From: Nitrososphaerota archaeon | Lineage (GTDB): Archaea; Thermoproteota; Nitrososphaeria; Nitrososphaerales; Nitrosopumilaceae | Length of the DNA: 64,000 nucleotides | Direction of reading: 5' to 3' | Assembly (NCBI GenBank): GCA_021325615.1 | Contig: JAJPGU010000028.1 | Span: forward strand, 27,168 to 91,167 | In this document: piece after piece, positions 34,274-43,094 of the stretch | How positions within the stretch are numbered: position 1 is the first letter of the stretch | Layout: each line of letters begins with the position of its first letter | Made by a program: the position numbers and the translations under genes | The notes under the pieces: generated by a model | Database searches by the model: none | Told to the model about the DNA's origin: nothing | Seen by the model: the letters and a program-made list of their open reading frames with translations, nothing else

Positions 34274-35194
34274 TTGGATAAACTTAGTGCAGAACTGCAC
34301 TGCCACAACGAGTTTTCAAACTTTCATCTGGGCCTTAAAGAAACTCCGTATGACTGTGGTGTCACCGTTGAAGAACAGCTTGAGCAAGCGTACATCCAAG
34401 GACTCGACGCGTTATTCATCACAAATCATAACACACTTGACGGCTATACCCAACTGGTTCAATACAAGGAAAACCATGAAAAGTTTAGAAAAATCCAAAT
34501 CTATCCGGGAGAGGAAATAACGACTGACCAAGGAATACATATTCTTGCCTATGGCCTGACGTCCACAATAAAGGCCGGGCAGAGTGTCGAGGTCATATTG
34601 GACAATATCCGTTCCCAAGATGCAATCTCCTGTGCCCCACATCCCTTTGCGCTAAACAATGGACTAAGGGAGGGTGCGGCACTCTGTGATCTAATTGAGG
34701 TCTTCAATAGCAACAACGTGGATAGATACTCCAATATGCGTGCCTATAATTTTGCCCAGTCGACAGGAATGAAGGGGGTTGCAGGGAGTGACTCTCACGT
34801 GGTGTCTACCCTTGGGCGCTGTGTAAATGTGATAGAGGCAGAGAATAACCTTGACGGCGTATTGCGGGCGATGAAGAAGGGCAGGATAACAATTGGACGA
34901 ACAGGTTACATAACCAGCAGCGAAATGATAGAGCATGCAAGGTACAAGATAAAAAATTCAAAGGAGGACATAATTATGTATTTCAAAGAAAACCACCCCC
35001 ATCTGACGGGAATCTGCCGGTTCTTGATCAACGCGTTTGAATCAAATCCGGACAGCATTGTCTGGACAGCTGTTTACAAGGTGGCAGTGCATCTTACTAC
35101 GAGACTGTCCAACAAAATCAATTTCAAAAATCAGGATTATAACATCCTGTACGAAAGGAACCTCCGAGCTATATTGCCAATGATATTGACCTGA
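34274..35194 (+). CDS. PHP-domain metal-dependent phosphoesterase
   Basis: The 306-residue protein has the four PHP motifs: ELHCHNEFS, FITNHNT, YPGEEITTDQGIHILAYG and later CAPHPF and GSDSHVV. These bind a multinuclear metal centre for phosphoester hydrolysis. The C-terminal 90 residues are helical and not shared with the basic PHP domain. The start is TTG at 34274, 52 bases after cofE. The substrate is not known; small nucleotides or sugar phosphates are typical of the family. Confidence 0.8.
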   Translation: MDKLSAELHCHNEFSNFHLGLKETPYDCGVTVEEQLEQAYIQGLDALFITNHNTLDGYTQLVQYKENHEKFRKIQIYPGEEITTDQGIHILAYGLTSTIKAGQSVEVILDNIRSQDAISCAPHPFALNNGLREGAALCDLIEVFNSNNVDRYSNMRAYNFAQSTGMKGVAGSDSHVVSTLGRCVNVIEAENNLDGVLRAMKKGRITIGRTGYITSSEMIEHARYKIKNSKEDIIMYFKENHPHLTGICRFLINAFESNPDSIVWTAVYKVAVHLTTRLSNKINFKNQDYNILYERNLRAILPMILT

Positions 35195-35265
35195 CCAAAA
35201 TTTTCTGCACATATGAATAGCTTTTAATATTACTTTACTAGCTTTTCGTATACTGGTGAATAGGC

Positions 35266-35505
35266 ATTTCAGAATTATCTCCAACCAAGACAGTAGACGT
35301 AAGAGGAATGTTCTGCCCGGAACCGGTTTTTAGGACGAAGATAGAAATGGAACGATTATCCGTGGGTAACATCCTCAAAATAATTGCGGATGACCCGGCG
35401 TCGGAGGAGGATATATCAAGATGGGTCAATCGAAACGGACACCAATTACTGGGCATTAACAAGTCCGGGAAAGATATTGAATTTACCATCAAGAAGGTGA
35501 AATAG
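35266..35505 (+). CDS. TusA/SirA-like sulfur carrier protein
   Basis: The frame encodes VDVRGMFCPEPVFRTKIEME, the TusA signature (RGxxCPxP) with the persulfide-forming Cys, then a helix-strand-helix-strand core ending IKKVK. The only ATG in frame (35308) would delete the conserved first strand and DVRG. Upstream in frame there is no ATG, GTG or TTG before the stop at 35257. ATT at 35266 lies six bases after a GGTGA element (35255-35259) and would give 79 residues, the normal family length. The start is therefore uncertain. TusA passes sulfur as a persulfide; the cysteine synthase gene follows after five bases. Confidence 0.7.
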   Translation: MSELSPTKTVDVRGMFCPEPVFRTKIEMERLSVGNILKIIADDPASEEDISRWVNRNGHQLLGINKSGKDIEFTIKKVK

Positions 35506-35510
35506 GTCCC

Positions 35511-36512
35511 TTGACGATAGAAGCATTGGAGGGATCCGAGTCAATTTTAAAAAAAATTGGCAATACCCCGATGGTAAAACTAGATTCGCTTTCCAATAAC
35601 GACGCTGAATTTTATGCAAAACTGGAATCCTTTAACCCGTTTGGGTCCGTGAAAGACAGAGCCGCATTCTGGATGGTAAAACTCGCTGAAGAAAACGGCC
35701 TGATAAAAAGAGGCCATAGCGTAATCATTGAGCCCACATCTGGAAACACGGGTATCGCGCTTGCGGGAATAGCAAAGCTCTTGGGATATAAAGTTGAGAT
35801 TGTGATACCAGAGAAGGCAAGTGATGAAACAAAAAAAATAATCGAATCTCTGGGGGCTACCCTTTACCAAACTAGCGACGATCTGTGTCCTAAGGTGGGG
35901 GCCGGGACGGATCAAAGCATAGCTCTTGCAAAATCTATAGCTTCTGCTAGGCCTGACAAATACTACTCCCCCAACCAGTATTCCAACGAAGCAAACTTCA
36001 TGGGCCATTACAAGGGAACCGGGCCAGAAATCTGGCAGCAAACTAACGGGAAGGTAACCCATTTTTTTTCGGGAGTCGGCACCGGGGGAACGATAACAGG
36101 AATTGGCGCCTTCCTCAAGGAGAAAAATCCTGACATAAAGATAATAGCTGTTCAGCCTCAGCAGAACCATCTGATACAGGGACTCAGGAATTTTGAGGAG
36201 TCCGCCAAGCCAGACCTGTTTCTAAAGAGGGAGCAAGTTGTAGATGACTGGCTGACCATAACAAATGACGAAGCGTTTGCAGCAGTAAAAGAAATTTTTA
36301 TCAAGGATTCCCTGTTGGTAAGCCCGTCCTCGGCCGCCGTGTATGTGGCCATGAAAAAATACGGGATCCAAAAAGGATGCGCCGTAGGCATATTTGCCGA
36401 TGATGGGAAAAAATTCAAAAGTCTCTACTCGCAACAGAAAATATTCACCGAGGAGGAATTTGACCGAGCCATAGGGGAGGCTAAACACCTTTCCCATGAT
36501 TCATTCTATTAG
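35511..36512 (+). CDS. cysK: cysteine synthase family PLP enzyme
   Basis: The 333-residue fold type II PLP enzyme has the PLP Lys in NPFGSVKDRAAFWM, substrate loop EPTSGNTGIALAG and the phosphate loop GVGTGGTITGIG. These define O-acetylserine (or phosphoserine) sulfhydrylases and cystathionine synthases of the same group. Start is TTG, five bases after tusA, so the pair is probably one operon delivering sulfur to cysteine. The exact acceptor (O-acetylserine or O-phosphoserine) cannot be set by eye. Confidence 0.88.
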   Translation: MTIEALEGSESILKKIGNTPMVKLDSLSNNDAEFYAKLESFNPFGSVKDRAAFWMVKLAEENGLIKRGHSVIIEPTSGNTGIALAGIAKLLGYKVEIVIPEKASDETKKIIESLGATLYQTSDDLCPKVGAGTDQSIALAKSIASARPDKYYSPNQYSNEANFMGHYKGTGPEIWQQTNGKVTHFFSGVGTGGTITGIGAFLKEKNPDIKIIAVQPQQNHLIQGLRNFEESAKPDLFLKREQVVDDWLTITNDEAFAAVKEIFIKDSLLVSPSSAAVYVAMKKYGIQKGCAVGIFADDGKKFKSLYSQQKIFTEEEFDRAIGEAKHLSHDSFY

Positions 36513-37480
36513 GAATTCTTCTTGTTTTCTGAAAGATATTTGTCCACGTCTATCGCCGCCATGCACCCGAATCCTGCCGCCGTGATTGCCTGCCTGTATC
36601 TGTGATCGTGGACGTCGCCTGCTGCAAAAACGCCATCTACATTTGTATGGGTGTGATTTTTGAGTGCTATGTATCCCTGGTCGTCGAGCTCTATCTGACC
36701 CTTGAATATCTTGGTATTTGGCTCATGGCCAATGGCAATGAAAAGGCCGCCGACGTTCATGGTTTCCTCCTTGTTAGTTGAAACGTTCTTGATCATGACC
36801 TCGTTTACCTTTTCGCTACCCCTTATCTCTTCAATCACCGAATTCCAGTGAAACTTTATCTTACTATTCTCAAACGCCCTGTCCTGCATAATCTTGCTTG
36901 CTCTTAATTTGTCCTTCCTGTGTATGACATGGACATTTTTTGCAAACTTGGTAAGAAAGATTGCCTCTTCCATGGCCGAATCTCCGCCTCCTGCGACAAT
37001 AATCTCTTGGTTCTTAAAGAATGGACCATCGCACGTCGCACAGTAGGAAACGCCCCTTGCGCTGAATTCCTGTTCTCCTTTTGCACCAAGTTTCCTTGGG
37101 CTTGCACCGGTGGCGATAATCACGGCCTCTGCCTCGTATTCCTCGGAATTGGTCAGTATCTTGAACGGCCTTCGTCTAAAATCTACATTGACTACCTCAT
37201 CATCAATTATAACTGCGCCCATCCGCTCGGTCTGTTTCCTCATGTTTGTCATAAGGTCAGGCCCCATGACTCCTTCCGGAAATCCTGGATAATTTTCGAC
37301 CTCTGTTGTAAGCATTAGCTGCCCTCCGGGAAGGATTCCTGATATCACAAGAGTTTCGCGTTTTGCCCTTGAAGTGTAAATAGCCGCGGTGTATCCTGCA
37401 GGTCCGGCACCTATGATTACCACGTCGAATTTCTTCTTCGCCTCGGGCTTTTTGTTTTCTGCCCTGATTTCAGCCTGCAC
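36509..37480 (-). CDS. trxB: thioredoxin reductase
   Basis: The 323-residue flavoprotein reduces thioredoxin with NADPH. FAD motif VVIIGAGPAGYTAAIYTSRA is at about 20-40, the redox-active CATC is in VSYCATCDGPFF, the NADPH motif is VAGGGDSAMEEA, and the C-terminal FAD motif is GVFAAGDVHDHRYRQAITAAGFG, read in pieces. The start is GTG. It overlaps the convergent cysK by four bases. Placement beside sulfur genes suggests a reductant supply for sulfur transfer. Confidence 0.92.
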   Translation of the reverse strand: MQAEIRAENKKPEAKKKFDVVIIGAGPAGYTAAIYTSRAKRETLVISGILPGGQLMLTTEVENYPGFPEGVMGPDLMTNMRKQTERMGAVIIDDEVVNVDFRRRPFKILTNSEEYEAEAVIIATGASPRKLGAKGEQEFSARGVSYCATCDGPFFKNQEIIVAGGGDSAMEEAIFLTKFAKNVHVIHRKDKLRASKIMQDRAFENSKIKFHWNSVIEEIRGSEKVNEVMIKNVSTNKEETMNVGGLFIAIGHEPNTKIFKGQIELDDQGYIALKNHTHTNVDGVFAAGDVHDHRYRQAITAAGFGCMAAIDVDKYLSENKKNS

Positions 37481-37511
37481 GAATAAAATTCATCTCAGGT
37501 TCATATTTAAA

Positions 37512-38297
37512 TTATGCAGAACACTTTCTGTAATTGTCAAGGGCTGCCTGATGGCCACTGCATAACCTACCTGCCTCTAGCATTCTAATTAGTTCCTCCT
37601 GCCAATGCGCATTGTACAGCATGCATTCCTTGGATTCGCAGAAGGGCATTCCTGTAATGTGATAGAAAATGGCCTGCATTGCATATGTTCTTGCCGCCTT
37701 GCATAGGCGTAGATCGTTGTAATCGAGAAACCTCTCCCTGAATTCTTCCTTGAGGCGGTCCAGGTTAAGACCCTGCCCGATCTTCTCATAAATTTTAAGA
37801 TAATATTCTCGGGGCTTTGCAGGGGCTTCTATAATTCCAGTAGTGGAGATGATGGCAGGGTTGGAACATATGACGGCCCTGCCGTGATATCGGTAGTCAT
37901 TACTGTCATAACTGCAAGTAAGCCTTGTTGTAAATGCTAGATGAAATTCATTGTGTGAAAATTCCGACGCGGGAATGAGATCCCTGTATATGTTCTGCAA
38001 CTCGAAGCCATCATAAAGGACAATGCTTCCGCTTTGGCCCTGTTCTTCGGACCCTGTCTCTTCTCTAGTCGGTTTATGTTTTTCAAATGGAATGCGGATG
38101 TTGAATATTCTGCATGAGGCAAGATCTTCAAATACCTCATCCTTTGTTTCAAAATGCTGGAAGAGGCTTCTTCTAACCTCCACGTCTACCTGAAATTCTC
38201 TGCCTAGAAACTTGGCTAGGTCGTTTATTTCGATCTGTGGGACAGCCGGTTCGTCATACAAAAATATTTTTGATATTTTCAACGGGAAAATACTCAA
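37512..38297 (-). CDS. conserved archaeal protein, putative metallopeptidase (DUF6775-like)
   Basis: The 261-residue protein has an N-terminal IFLYDEPAVPQIEINDLAKFL, a middle alpha/beta part (LAFTTRLTCSYDSNDYRYHGRAV split over strands) and a C-terminal FCESKECMLYNAHWQEEL. That terminal Cys-x4-Cys/His pattern is diagnostic for a conserved thaumarchaeal family I recall as DUF6775, described as putative metallopeptidases. No classical HExxH was found. It lies ten bases downstream of thi4 on the same strand. Confidence 0.5.
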   Translation of the reverse strand: MSIFPLKISKIFLYDEPAVPQIEINDLAKFLGREFQVDVEVRRSLFQHFETKDEVFEDLASCRIFNIRIPFEKHKPTREETGSEEQGQSGSIVLYDGFELQNIYRDLIPASEFSHNEFHLAFTTRLTCSYDSNDYRYHGRAVICSNPAIISTTGIIEAPAKPREYYLKIYEKIGQGLNLDRLKEEFRERFLDYNDLRLCKAARTYAMQAIFYHITGMPFCESKECMLYNAHWQEELIRMLEAGRLCSGHQAALDNYRKCSA

Positions 38298-38307
38298 ACA
38301 ACGCTGC

Positions 38308-39123
38308 TTATCTTCTTAGCTCTTTTATCTTCACCGCGGTTATCTCAGCGGCCTTCTTGCCTGAAAGCAACATGGATCCATAGGTGGGTCCCATCCTTGC
38401 AATACCATACGTCTCAGTTACAGACATGCCAGCGACTACTAGGCCTGGAAAAACCTCCCCTGTGTGGTAGACCACCTTATTTTCGCCGTCGTCTACCCAC
38501 ATGGGATCCATGCCCTTCCAATCAACGAGTTTTCTATCGACAAGTCGTTTCACCGCTACCGAGTCATGGCCTGAGGCGTCAATTACAATCTTGGATTCCA
38601 GCGCAACAGGGTCGACGCAGGTTATGTTCCGGGGCAATGCGGATACGGGCATCCAGTTTACTACGATTCCGGAAACACGTCCATTCTTCAGGACCAGATC
38701 GTCGAATTTTGTAAGATTCAGGAATTTTACTCCGGCATCGCATGCGGCCGCAATCAATTTGGAAACAGCATGGGGGCCAGGGGTTAGGTATAGGCCGTCT
38801 CTTACTTTCTTGTATGGGATACCCAACTCGTCCCATATTTTCTGGGCTGGAGCCCTAACTGTTACGGGATTCATCATGTAGCCTCCGAGCCAGTAGCCTC
38901 CTCCCAGGTAGTTGTTCTGCTCTATTACTAGGGTCTTAAACCCCATTGAGGCAAGCTCTCTACTTGCAGTCAGGCCGGCGGGGCCGGCACCAATTATTAT
39001 GACGTCTGAATCGGCTCTGTCTATTAGTACGGAATGAAATTCGTCAGCAATTGCTCTTGTTATCTCTTTTTCATCAACATCTGCAAAAATTTTGGGTACC
39101 CCGGATTCAATACTTTTCTGCAT
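38308..39123 (-). CDS. thi4: Thi4 thiamine thiazole synthase, Cys-containing form
   Basis: The 271-residue NAD-binding enzyme makes the thiazole phosphate of thiamine from NAD, glycine and sulfur. VIIIGAGPAGLTASRELASMG is the dinucleotide motif, followed by YLGGGYWLGGYMMNPV. Cys169 in NITCVDP aligns with yeast Thi4 Cys205, the residue that donates its own sulfur. Methanogen Thi4 proteins have His at that place and use sulfide. SGHD follows as in other Thi4. This form may therefore be single-turnover. A DUF6775-like gene follows closely. Confidence 0.88.
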   Translation of the reverse strand: MQKSIESGVPKIFADVDEKEITRAIADEFHSVLIDRADSDVIIIGAGPAGLTASRELASMGFKTLVIEQNNYLGGGYWLGGYMMNPVTVRAPAQKIWDELGIPYKKVRDGLYLTPGPHAVSKLIAAACDAGVKFLNLTKFDDLVLKNGRVSGIVVNWMPVSALPRNITCVDPVALESKIVIDASGHDSVAVKRLVDRKLVDWKGMDPMWVDDGENKVVYHTGEVFPGLVVAGMSVTETYGIARMGPTYGSMLLSGKKAAEITAVKIKELRR

Positions 39124-39286
39124 GAAAAATATCCTCTCACAAGTACATTAATAGTTTGCTTTGATTATGCCCTTGAGAGCAGGACTATGACTTCCATGAT
39201 GCGTAACGTGGTCCTTGGGAAAACGAAAAGATTCCAAAAGATCAAGGACCCGTGAAATTCACAATGAATTGGAGGACGGAAATAAC

Positions 39287-40303
39287 CTATCTGACAAAGG
39301 CATCTTCGAAGGCTTTTATTGATTCCCTTATGTGCGCCTTTTTTTCAGGGCTTTTGAAGGCATAGGCAGAAATTATGTTCGCCTTTCCTAGGTCTTTTTT
39401 TACCACGAGGGACTTTGCCGCTCGCAGGGAATCAACTATGACATTGCATCCATTTGTACTGTCGCTAGTCCTAAGCGATAGGTCCATCTCGATGGTGGAC
39501 CCGAGAAACCCCCTTGCCTCCATCCAGTAGTAGCTGACTCTCGAGTCTCCGAGCTGCTCGGCATACTCGGTAGTTCCGGCAGTAGACTTGAAGGGATAAG
39601 GTGATTCTATCGCAATCGATTCGGTCTTGATATTGCGTTTCTTCTCTCTCGTTTCTTCAGCCATGGTGTTCATCGTATCTTGGTTTCCACCAACGTCTAG
39701 CTGGTATGCCTTGTGGATTCGAATCCCTCGGCTTGTCATGAAATCAATCATTCCGCGATGAAAAGCAGTACCGCCAAATTGGCTCATGAGGTCGTCTCCA
39801 AGAATCACTAAACCCTTTGACTCGAAGGATTTCCGTGTTCCTTCATTAACCGTCTTGGCGGACGTTGCATTGAAAAATGAACATCCTGCATCGAGGGAGG
39901 CCTGGGCATATTTTTCAGGTGTCTTATCTAGGCCGGAAGATATCACGTTTAACAAGAAATCAGGCTTGGATTCCCTGAGTGCTGCGACTATTTCGTCGTA
40001 ACTTGATGTCCTCACCTGTCCATCTCGGCTTATGTGTGGCGGTATGGGATCTGACATGAGCCCCGGGCTGATTGTAACCTCTGAAAACGGCATCCTGGAA
40101 TTCGCAACCTGTCCAATTTTTTTTCCTACCTTTTTTGAATCAATGTCAAAAGCGGCGACTATCTCGAAACTCCCCAATGTCATCCCTGAAACATTTGCAT
40201 GCCATAGTCCCTCCGTGGAGTTCTGGTAAAATTCCAGCCCCTTCACGAGTGTTGTGGCAACGTTACCAATGCCTGCCAGCGCCACCCTTATCTTGTCTGT
40301 CAC
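39287..40303 (-). CDS. inositol-1-phosphate (myo-inositol-3-phosphate) synthase
   Basis: The 338-residue NAD-dependent enzyme converts glucose 6-phosphate to inositol phosphate, needed for archaetidylinositol lipids. VALAGIGNVATTLVKGLEF is the dinucleotide motif. LGDDLMSQFGGTAFHRGM, QLDVGGNQDTMN and WMEARGFLGSTIEMDLSLRTSDSTN (in pieces) are family signatures, and the Lys-rich SAKTVNE region is present. The length fits archaeal and actinobacterial forms. It is separated from thi4 by 163 bases. Confidence 0.88.
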   Translation of the reverse strand: MTDKIRVALAGIGNVATTLVKGLEFYQNSTEGLWHANVSGMTLGSFEIVAAFDIDSKKVGKKIGQVANSRMPFSEVTISPGLMSDPIPPHISRDGQVRTSSYDEIVAALRESKPDFLLNVISSGLDKTPEKYAQASLDAGCSFFNATSAKTVNEGTRKSFESKGLVILGDDLMSQFGGTAFHRGMIDFMTSRGIRIHKAYQLDVGGNQDTMNTMAEETREKKRNIKTESIAIESPYPFKSTAGTTEYAEQLGDSRVSYYWMEARGFLGSTIEMDLSLRTSDSTNGCNVIVDSLRAAKSLVVKKDLGKANIISAYAFKSPEKKAHIRESIKAFEDAFVR

Positions 40304-40447
40304 GCAAATTTTTCTTTCCGGTCTTCATTTAACTCTTTTCTGGTGTCATATCATTAGCTTTTCCTAATTCGTCTACGCCAAGTCGCATGAACAAATGGTG
40401 GAAAATCTTGCCGTTATGTCTTTAGAGGATTGCGTATCTGGCGTCTA

Positions 40448-40463
40448 TTTTAAAATTTATATG
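40448..40463 (+). promoter_or_regulatory. TATA-like box of the sulfite reductase gene
   Basis: TTTTAAAATTTATATG is centred about 31 bases before the TTG start at 40487. This suggests a leaderless or nearly leaderless transcript. Confidence 0.4.
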
Positions 40464-40486
40464 CACTCCGAAGGGTAGCTACCTAA

Positions 40487-42292
40487 TTGAGCAAGATCAG
40501 CCTTTCTCAATCTAAACCAGACAACCTGCCAAAACCGAAGATACAATGGGGCCGCCTAGAGGAGGCTGAAAAGTTTGCAGAAATGGTAAAGCTTTTCAGA
40601 CAAGGTAAAATTAACCGTGACGACCTTAGGAGGTTCCGACTACAACATGGGGCCTATGGGAGCAGGATGACTGACGATTACAGTATGATCCGCGTAAAAA
40701 TCCCCGCTGGCGAGGTTTATCCGGAACAAATGGAAAAGGTGGCGGAGCTAAGTGAAGCATTTTCCATTGGTAATGCACATGTATCCACTAGGCAGAACTT
40801 CCAACTTCACTGGGTTGCATTGGAGGATGTCTCCGAGGTAATGCGTGGCCTTGCCGAGGTAGGGCTTACATCTAGAGAGGCATGTGGCAATTCGGTAAGA
40901 AATGTCATGTGCAGTCCGCTGGCAGGCGTCTGCCCTGACGAAGTGTTTGATCCTACCCCTTACGCACTATCTACCGCAAAATTTCTCCTGCGAAACTCTA
41001 TGAATCAATCGCTTCCAAGGAAATTCAAGATAAACTACACATGCTGTGAAAAACATGGGATGGCAAGGATCGTGGATGTCGGCCTTATACCAAAAAAGAC
41101 TGAAATGAACGGCAAACAGCAAAATGGATTCAAAGTCTTTCTTGGTGGTGGGCTTGGAGCTCAGTCATTTGTAGGGCATCAGCTTGAGGACTTTACTCCG
41201 GAAGAAGACTTGCTTTACACCATAATTGCAGTAATACGAGTGTACGACAGGATGGGGAACCGGGAGAATATGGCAAGAAACAGGATGAGATACTTGGTGA
41301 ATGAATTGGGGTGGCAAAAATTCCAAAACGTCGTGCTAAAAGAAAGAGCAATGGTAAAGCTTACCCAGTCTGTAATGGTCAAACTAGACCTTGACAAGAC
41401 GCCGGAAGTACTACGAAAGGTATCGGTAAGATCCGAGACGCCTTCTTCACCGCAGGGGTTCTCAAGATGGCTCAAGTCAAATACACTGAAACAAAAACAA
41501 AATGGGTACAGTGCAGCCTTCATCACTCTGGAATCCGGAGATATTACCGCGAGCCAGCTCAGGGCAGTTGCTGATATGTCTAGGGAATTTTCAGCGGAGG
41601 GGCGTATTAGAAACGGTTTTGCACAAGACATTGTTTTTAGGTGGGTGAAAGACGAGGATTTGCCAAGGCTTTATGAAAAACTGTTAGAGGTAGGACTTGC
41701 CAACCCGGGAGCTTTGACCATGGCCTCAGTCGTGGGGTGTTCGGGAACCACGTCTTGCAACCTTGCTCTTACCAACTCGCACAGACTGGCAAAGGAGGTC
41801 CAAAGGAAGTTTCTGGAGATGAAGCTTGATGAAGATGATGACTTGAGGGACTCCACGATAAAGATAAGCGGATGCCCAAACTCTTGCGGGCAGCATGAGA
41901 TTGCAACAATCGGATTTTACGGCGGAGGGGGAAGGCTTGGCAAAGACATGTACCCGTTGTACACAATGTTACTCGGCGGGAGGGCAGATGAAAAATCAAC
42001 ACTGGGAATATCAACGTTAAAGGTGCCAGCCAAACGGGTCATTCCAGCCATCTTGAAAATAATCGAGGTATACAAATCTGAAAAAAGACCGGGCGAAACC
42101 CTGAACTCTTGGATGGACAGGCTTGTGGAGGGGGGTGGAAGTCAGAAGGTCAGGACGGTTAATGATGTAAAAGAACTGCTAAAGCCTGTTGTGGCGCCCC
42201 CCACAATCGAACAGGATAGTGACTTTTACGTGGACTACGGAAATGATGGAAGCTATCATGCCAGGACTGGAAGGGGCGAGTGTGCGGCTTGA
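40487..42292 (+). CDS. siroheme/4Fe-4S assimilatory sulfite reductase (NirA/Sir family)
   Basis: The 601-residue monomeric ferredoxin-type reductase has two pseudo-repeated halves. Cluster and siroheme ligands are C418 and C424 (GCSGTTSC) and C463 and C467 (SGCPNSCGQ). VSTRQNFQLHW and ACGNSVRNV contain the conserved anion-binding Arg residues. At the active site the protein has RKFK (K179, K181). Sulfite reductases carry Lys at both places, while plant-type nitrite reductases have Lys then Asn (RKWN). Sulfite as substrate is therefore more likely than nitrite. The rhodanese gene overlaps its stop. Confidence 0.88.
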   Translation: MSKISLSQSKPDNLPKPKIQWGRLEEAEKFAEMVKLFRQGKINRDDLRRFRLQHGAYGSRMTDDYSMIRVKIPAGEVYPEQMEKVAELSEAFSIGNAHVSTRQNFQLHWVALEDVSEVMRGLAEVGLTSREACGNSVRNVMCSPLAGVCPDEVFDPTPYALSTAKFLLRNSMNQSLPRKFKINYTCCEKHGMARIVDVGLIPKKTEMNGKQQNGFKVFLGGGLGAQSFVGHQLEDFTPEEDLLYTIIAVIRVYDRMGNRENMARNRMRYLVNELGWQKFQNVVLKERAMVKLTQSVMVKLDLDKTPEVLRKVSVRSETPSSPQGFSRWLKSNTLKQKQNGYSAAFITLESGDITASQLRAVADMSREFSAEGRIRNGFAQDIVFRWVKDEDLPRLYEKLLEVGLANPGALTMASVVGCSGTTSCNLALTNSHRLAKEVQRKFLEMKLDEDDDLRDSTIKISGCPNSCGQHEIATIGFYGGGGRLGKDMYPLYTMLLGGRADEKSTLGISTLKVPAKRVIPAILKIIEVYKSEKRPGETLNSWMDRLVEGGGSQKVRTVNDVKELLKPVVAPPTIEQDSDFYVDYGNDGSYHARTGRGECAA

Positions 42293-43089
42293 GCCAGGAA
42301 AAAACGACCAGAATAACAATCGATGTTGATACGCTCAGATCGGAGATTAGGGACAAAAGCGTCACAGTGCTTGACATTAGAAAAGAGGACGACTACCAGA
42401 GAGGGCATATTCCGGGGGCCATAAACTTTCCACTATCTTCCCTCCTTGCAGATGATTCGCCTGAGACAATCCTAAAACACACGGAATCATTTGGGATAGG
42501 GGATGAGACCTCCGTAGTGGTGTACGACGACACCTTTGGAGCCTTGGCCTCGCGGGTAGCTTGGACCCTGCAGTATATAGGACACGAGGATGTTTCTCTT
42601 CTTGACGTCACGTATGGCTCATGGAAAAAGATGGGACTTGAAACCTCGAACGATTCACCCGGCACTAGCAAAAAGAGCCATTCGCTGAAGCTCCAACCTC
42701 AGATTCTTGCCACTGCTGACTATCTCATGCCTGCAAAAGAGCGGGGTGCCACGTTGGTCGATAACCGTGAAAGACTGAACTTCCTTGAAAACCACATCCC
42801 GGGAGCTATCAACATCCCGTACCGGATGCTTGCCTCGCCTCAGCACATCTTGCGACCAAAGGAGGAACTAAAACGACTCATGCAAAACAGAAGCCTGTCG
42901 GCAGATTCTGAGATTATCACTTACTGCGGCAGCGTTGGAACCCTTTCGGGCCTTGGATATTATGCATTAAAATCAATAGGGATTCCTAACGTAAAACTTT
43001 ACGTCAGATCCTTCAAAGAGTGGAAATCCCTTGAAAGGCCGATAGAAAAACAAGGAGATGCCAACTACTGGGATCTTTCTGCAGAATAA
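42289..43089 (+). CDS. double-rhodanese thiosulfate/3-mercaptopyruvate sulfurtransferase
   Basis: The protein has two rhodanese domains. The first, LDIRKEDDYQRGHIPGAINFP, has VVVYDDTFGALASR in the loop and no Cys, so is inactive. The second, TLVDNRERLNFLENHIPGAINIP (in pieces), has the catalytic Cys in ITYCGSVGTLSG. TTG at 42289 overlaps the sulfite reductase stop as TTGA; GTG at 42280 is an alternative. It moves sulfane sulfur to thiol acceptors. Coupling to the sulfite reductase argues for a shared sulfur pathway. Confidence 0.85.
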   Translation: MSQEKTTRITIDVDTLRSEIRDKSVTVLDIRKEDDYQRGHIPGAINFPLSSLLADDSPETILKHTESFGIGDETSVVVYDDTFGALASRVAWTLQYIGHEDVSLLDVTYGSWKKMGLETSNDSPGTSKKSHSLKLQPQILATADYLMPAKERGATLVDNRERLNFLENHIPGAINIPYRMLASPQHILRPKEELKRLMQNRSLSADSEIITYCGSVGTLSGLGYYALKSIGIPNVKLYVRSFKEWKSLERPIEKQGDANYWDLSAE

Positions 43090-43094
43090 TGCCC

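Noticed and set aside
35580..36170. 196-codon minus-strand open frame inside cysK
   Set aside because: It is antisense to a gene with intact PLP motifs and shows no recognisable domain.
39187..39255. 22-codon frame (MTSMMRNVV...) between thi4 and the inositol-phosphate synthase gene
   Set aside because: Too short and without a recognisable family or start signal; it could be chance.
40487..42292. Naming the siroheme enzyme nitrite reductase
   Set aside because: The active-site motif has Lys at both positions, as in sulfite reductases, and the coupled gene is a sulfurtransferase.
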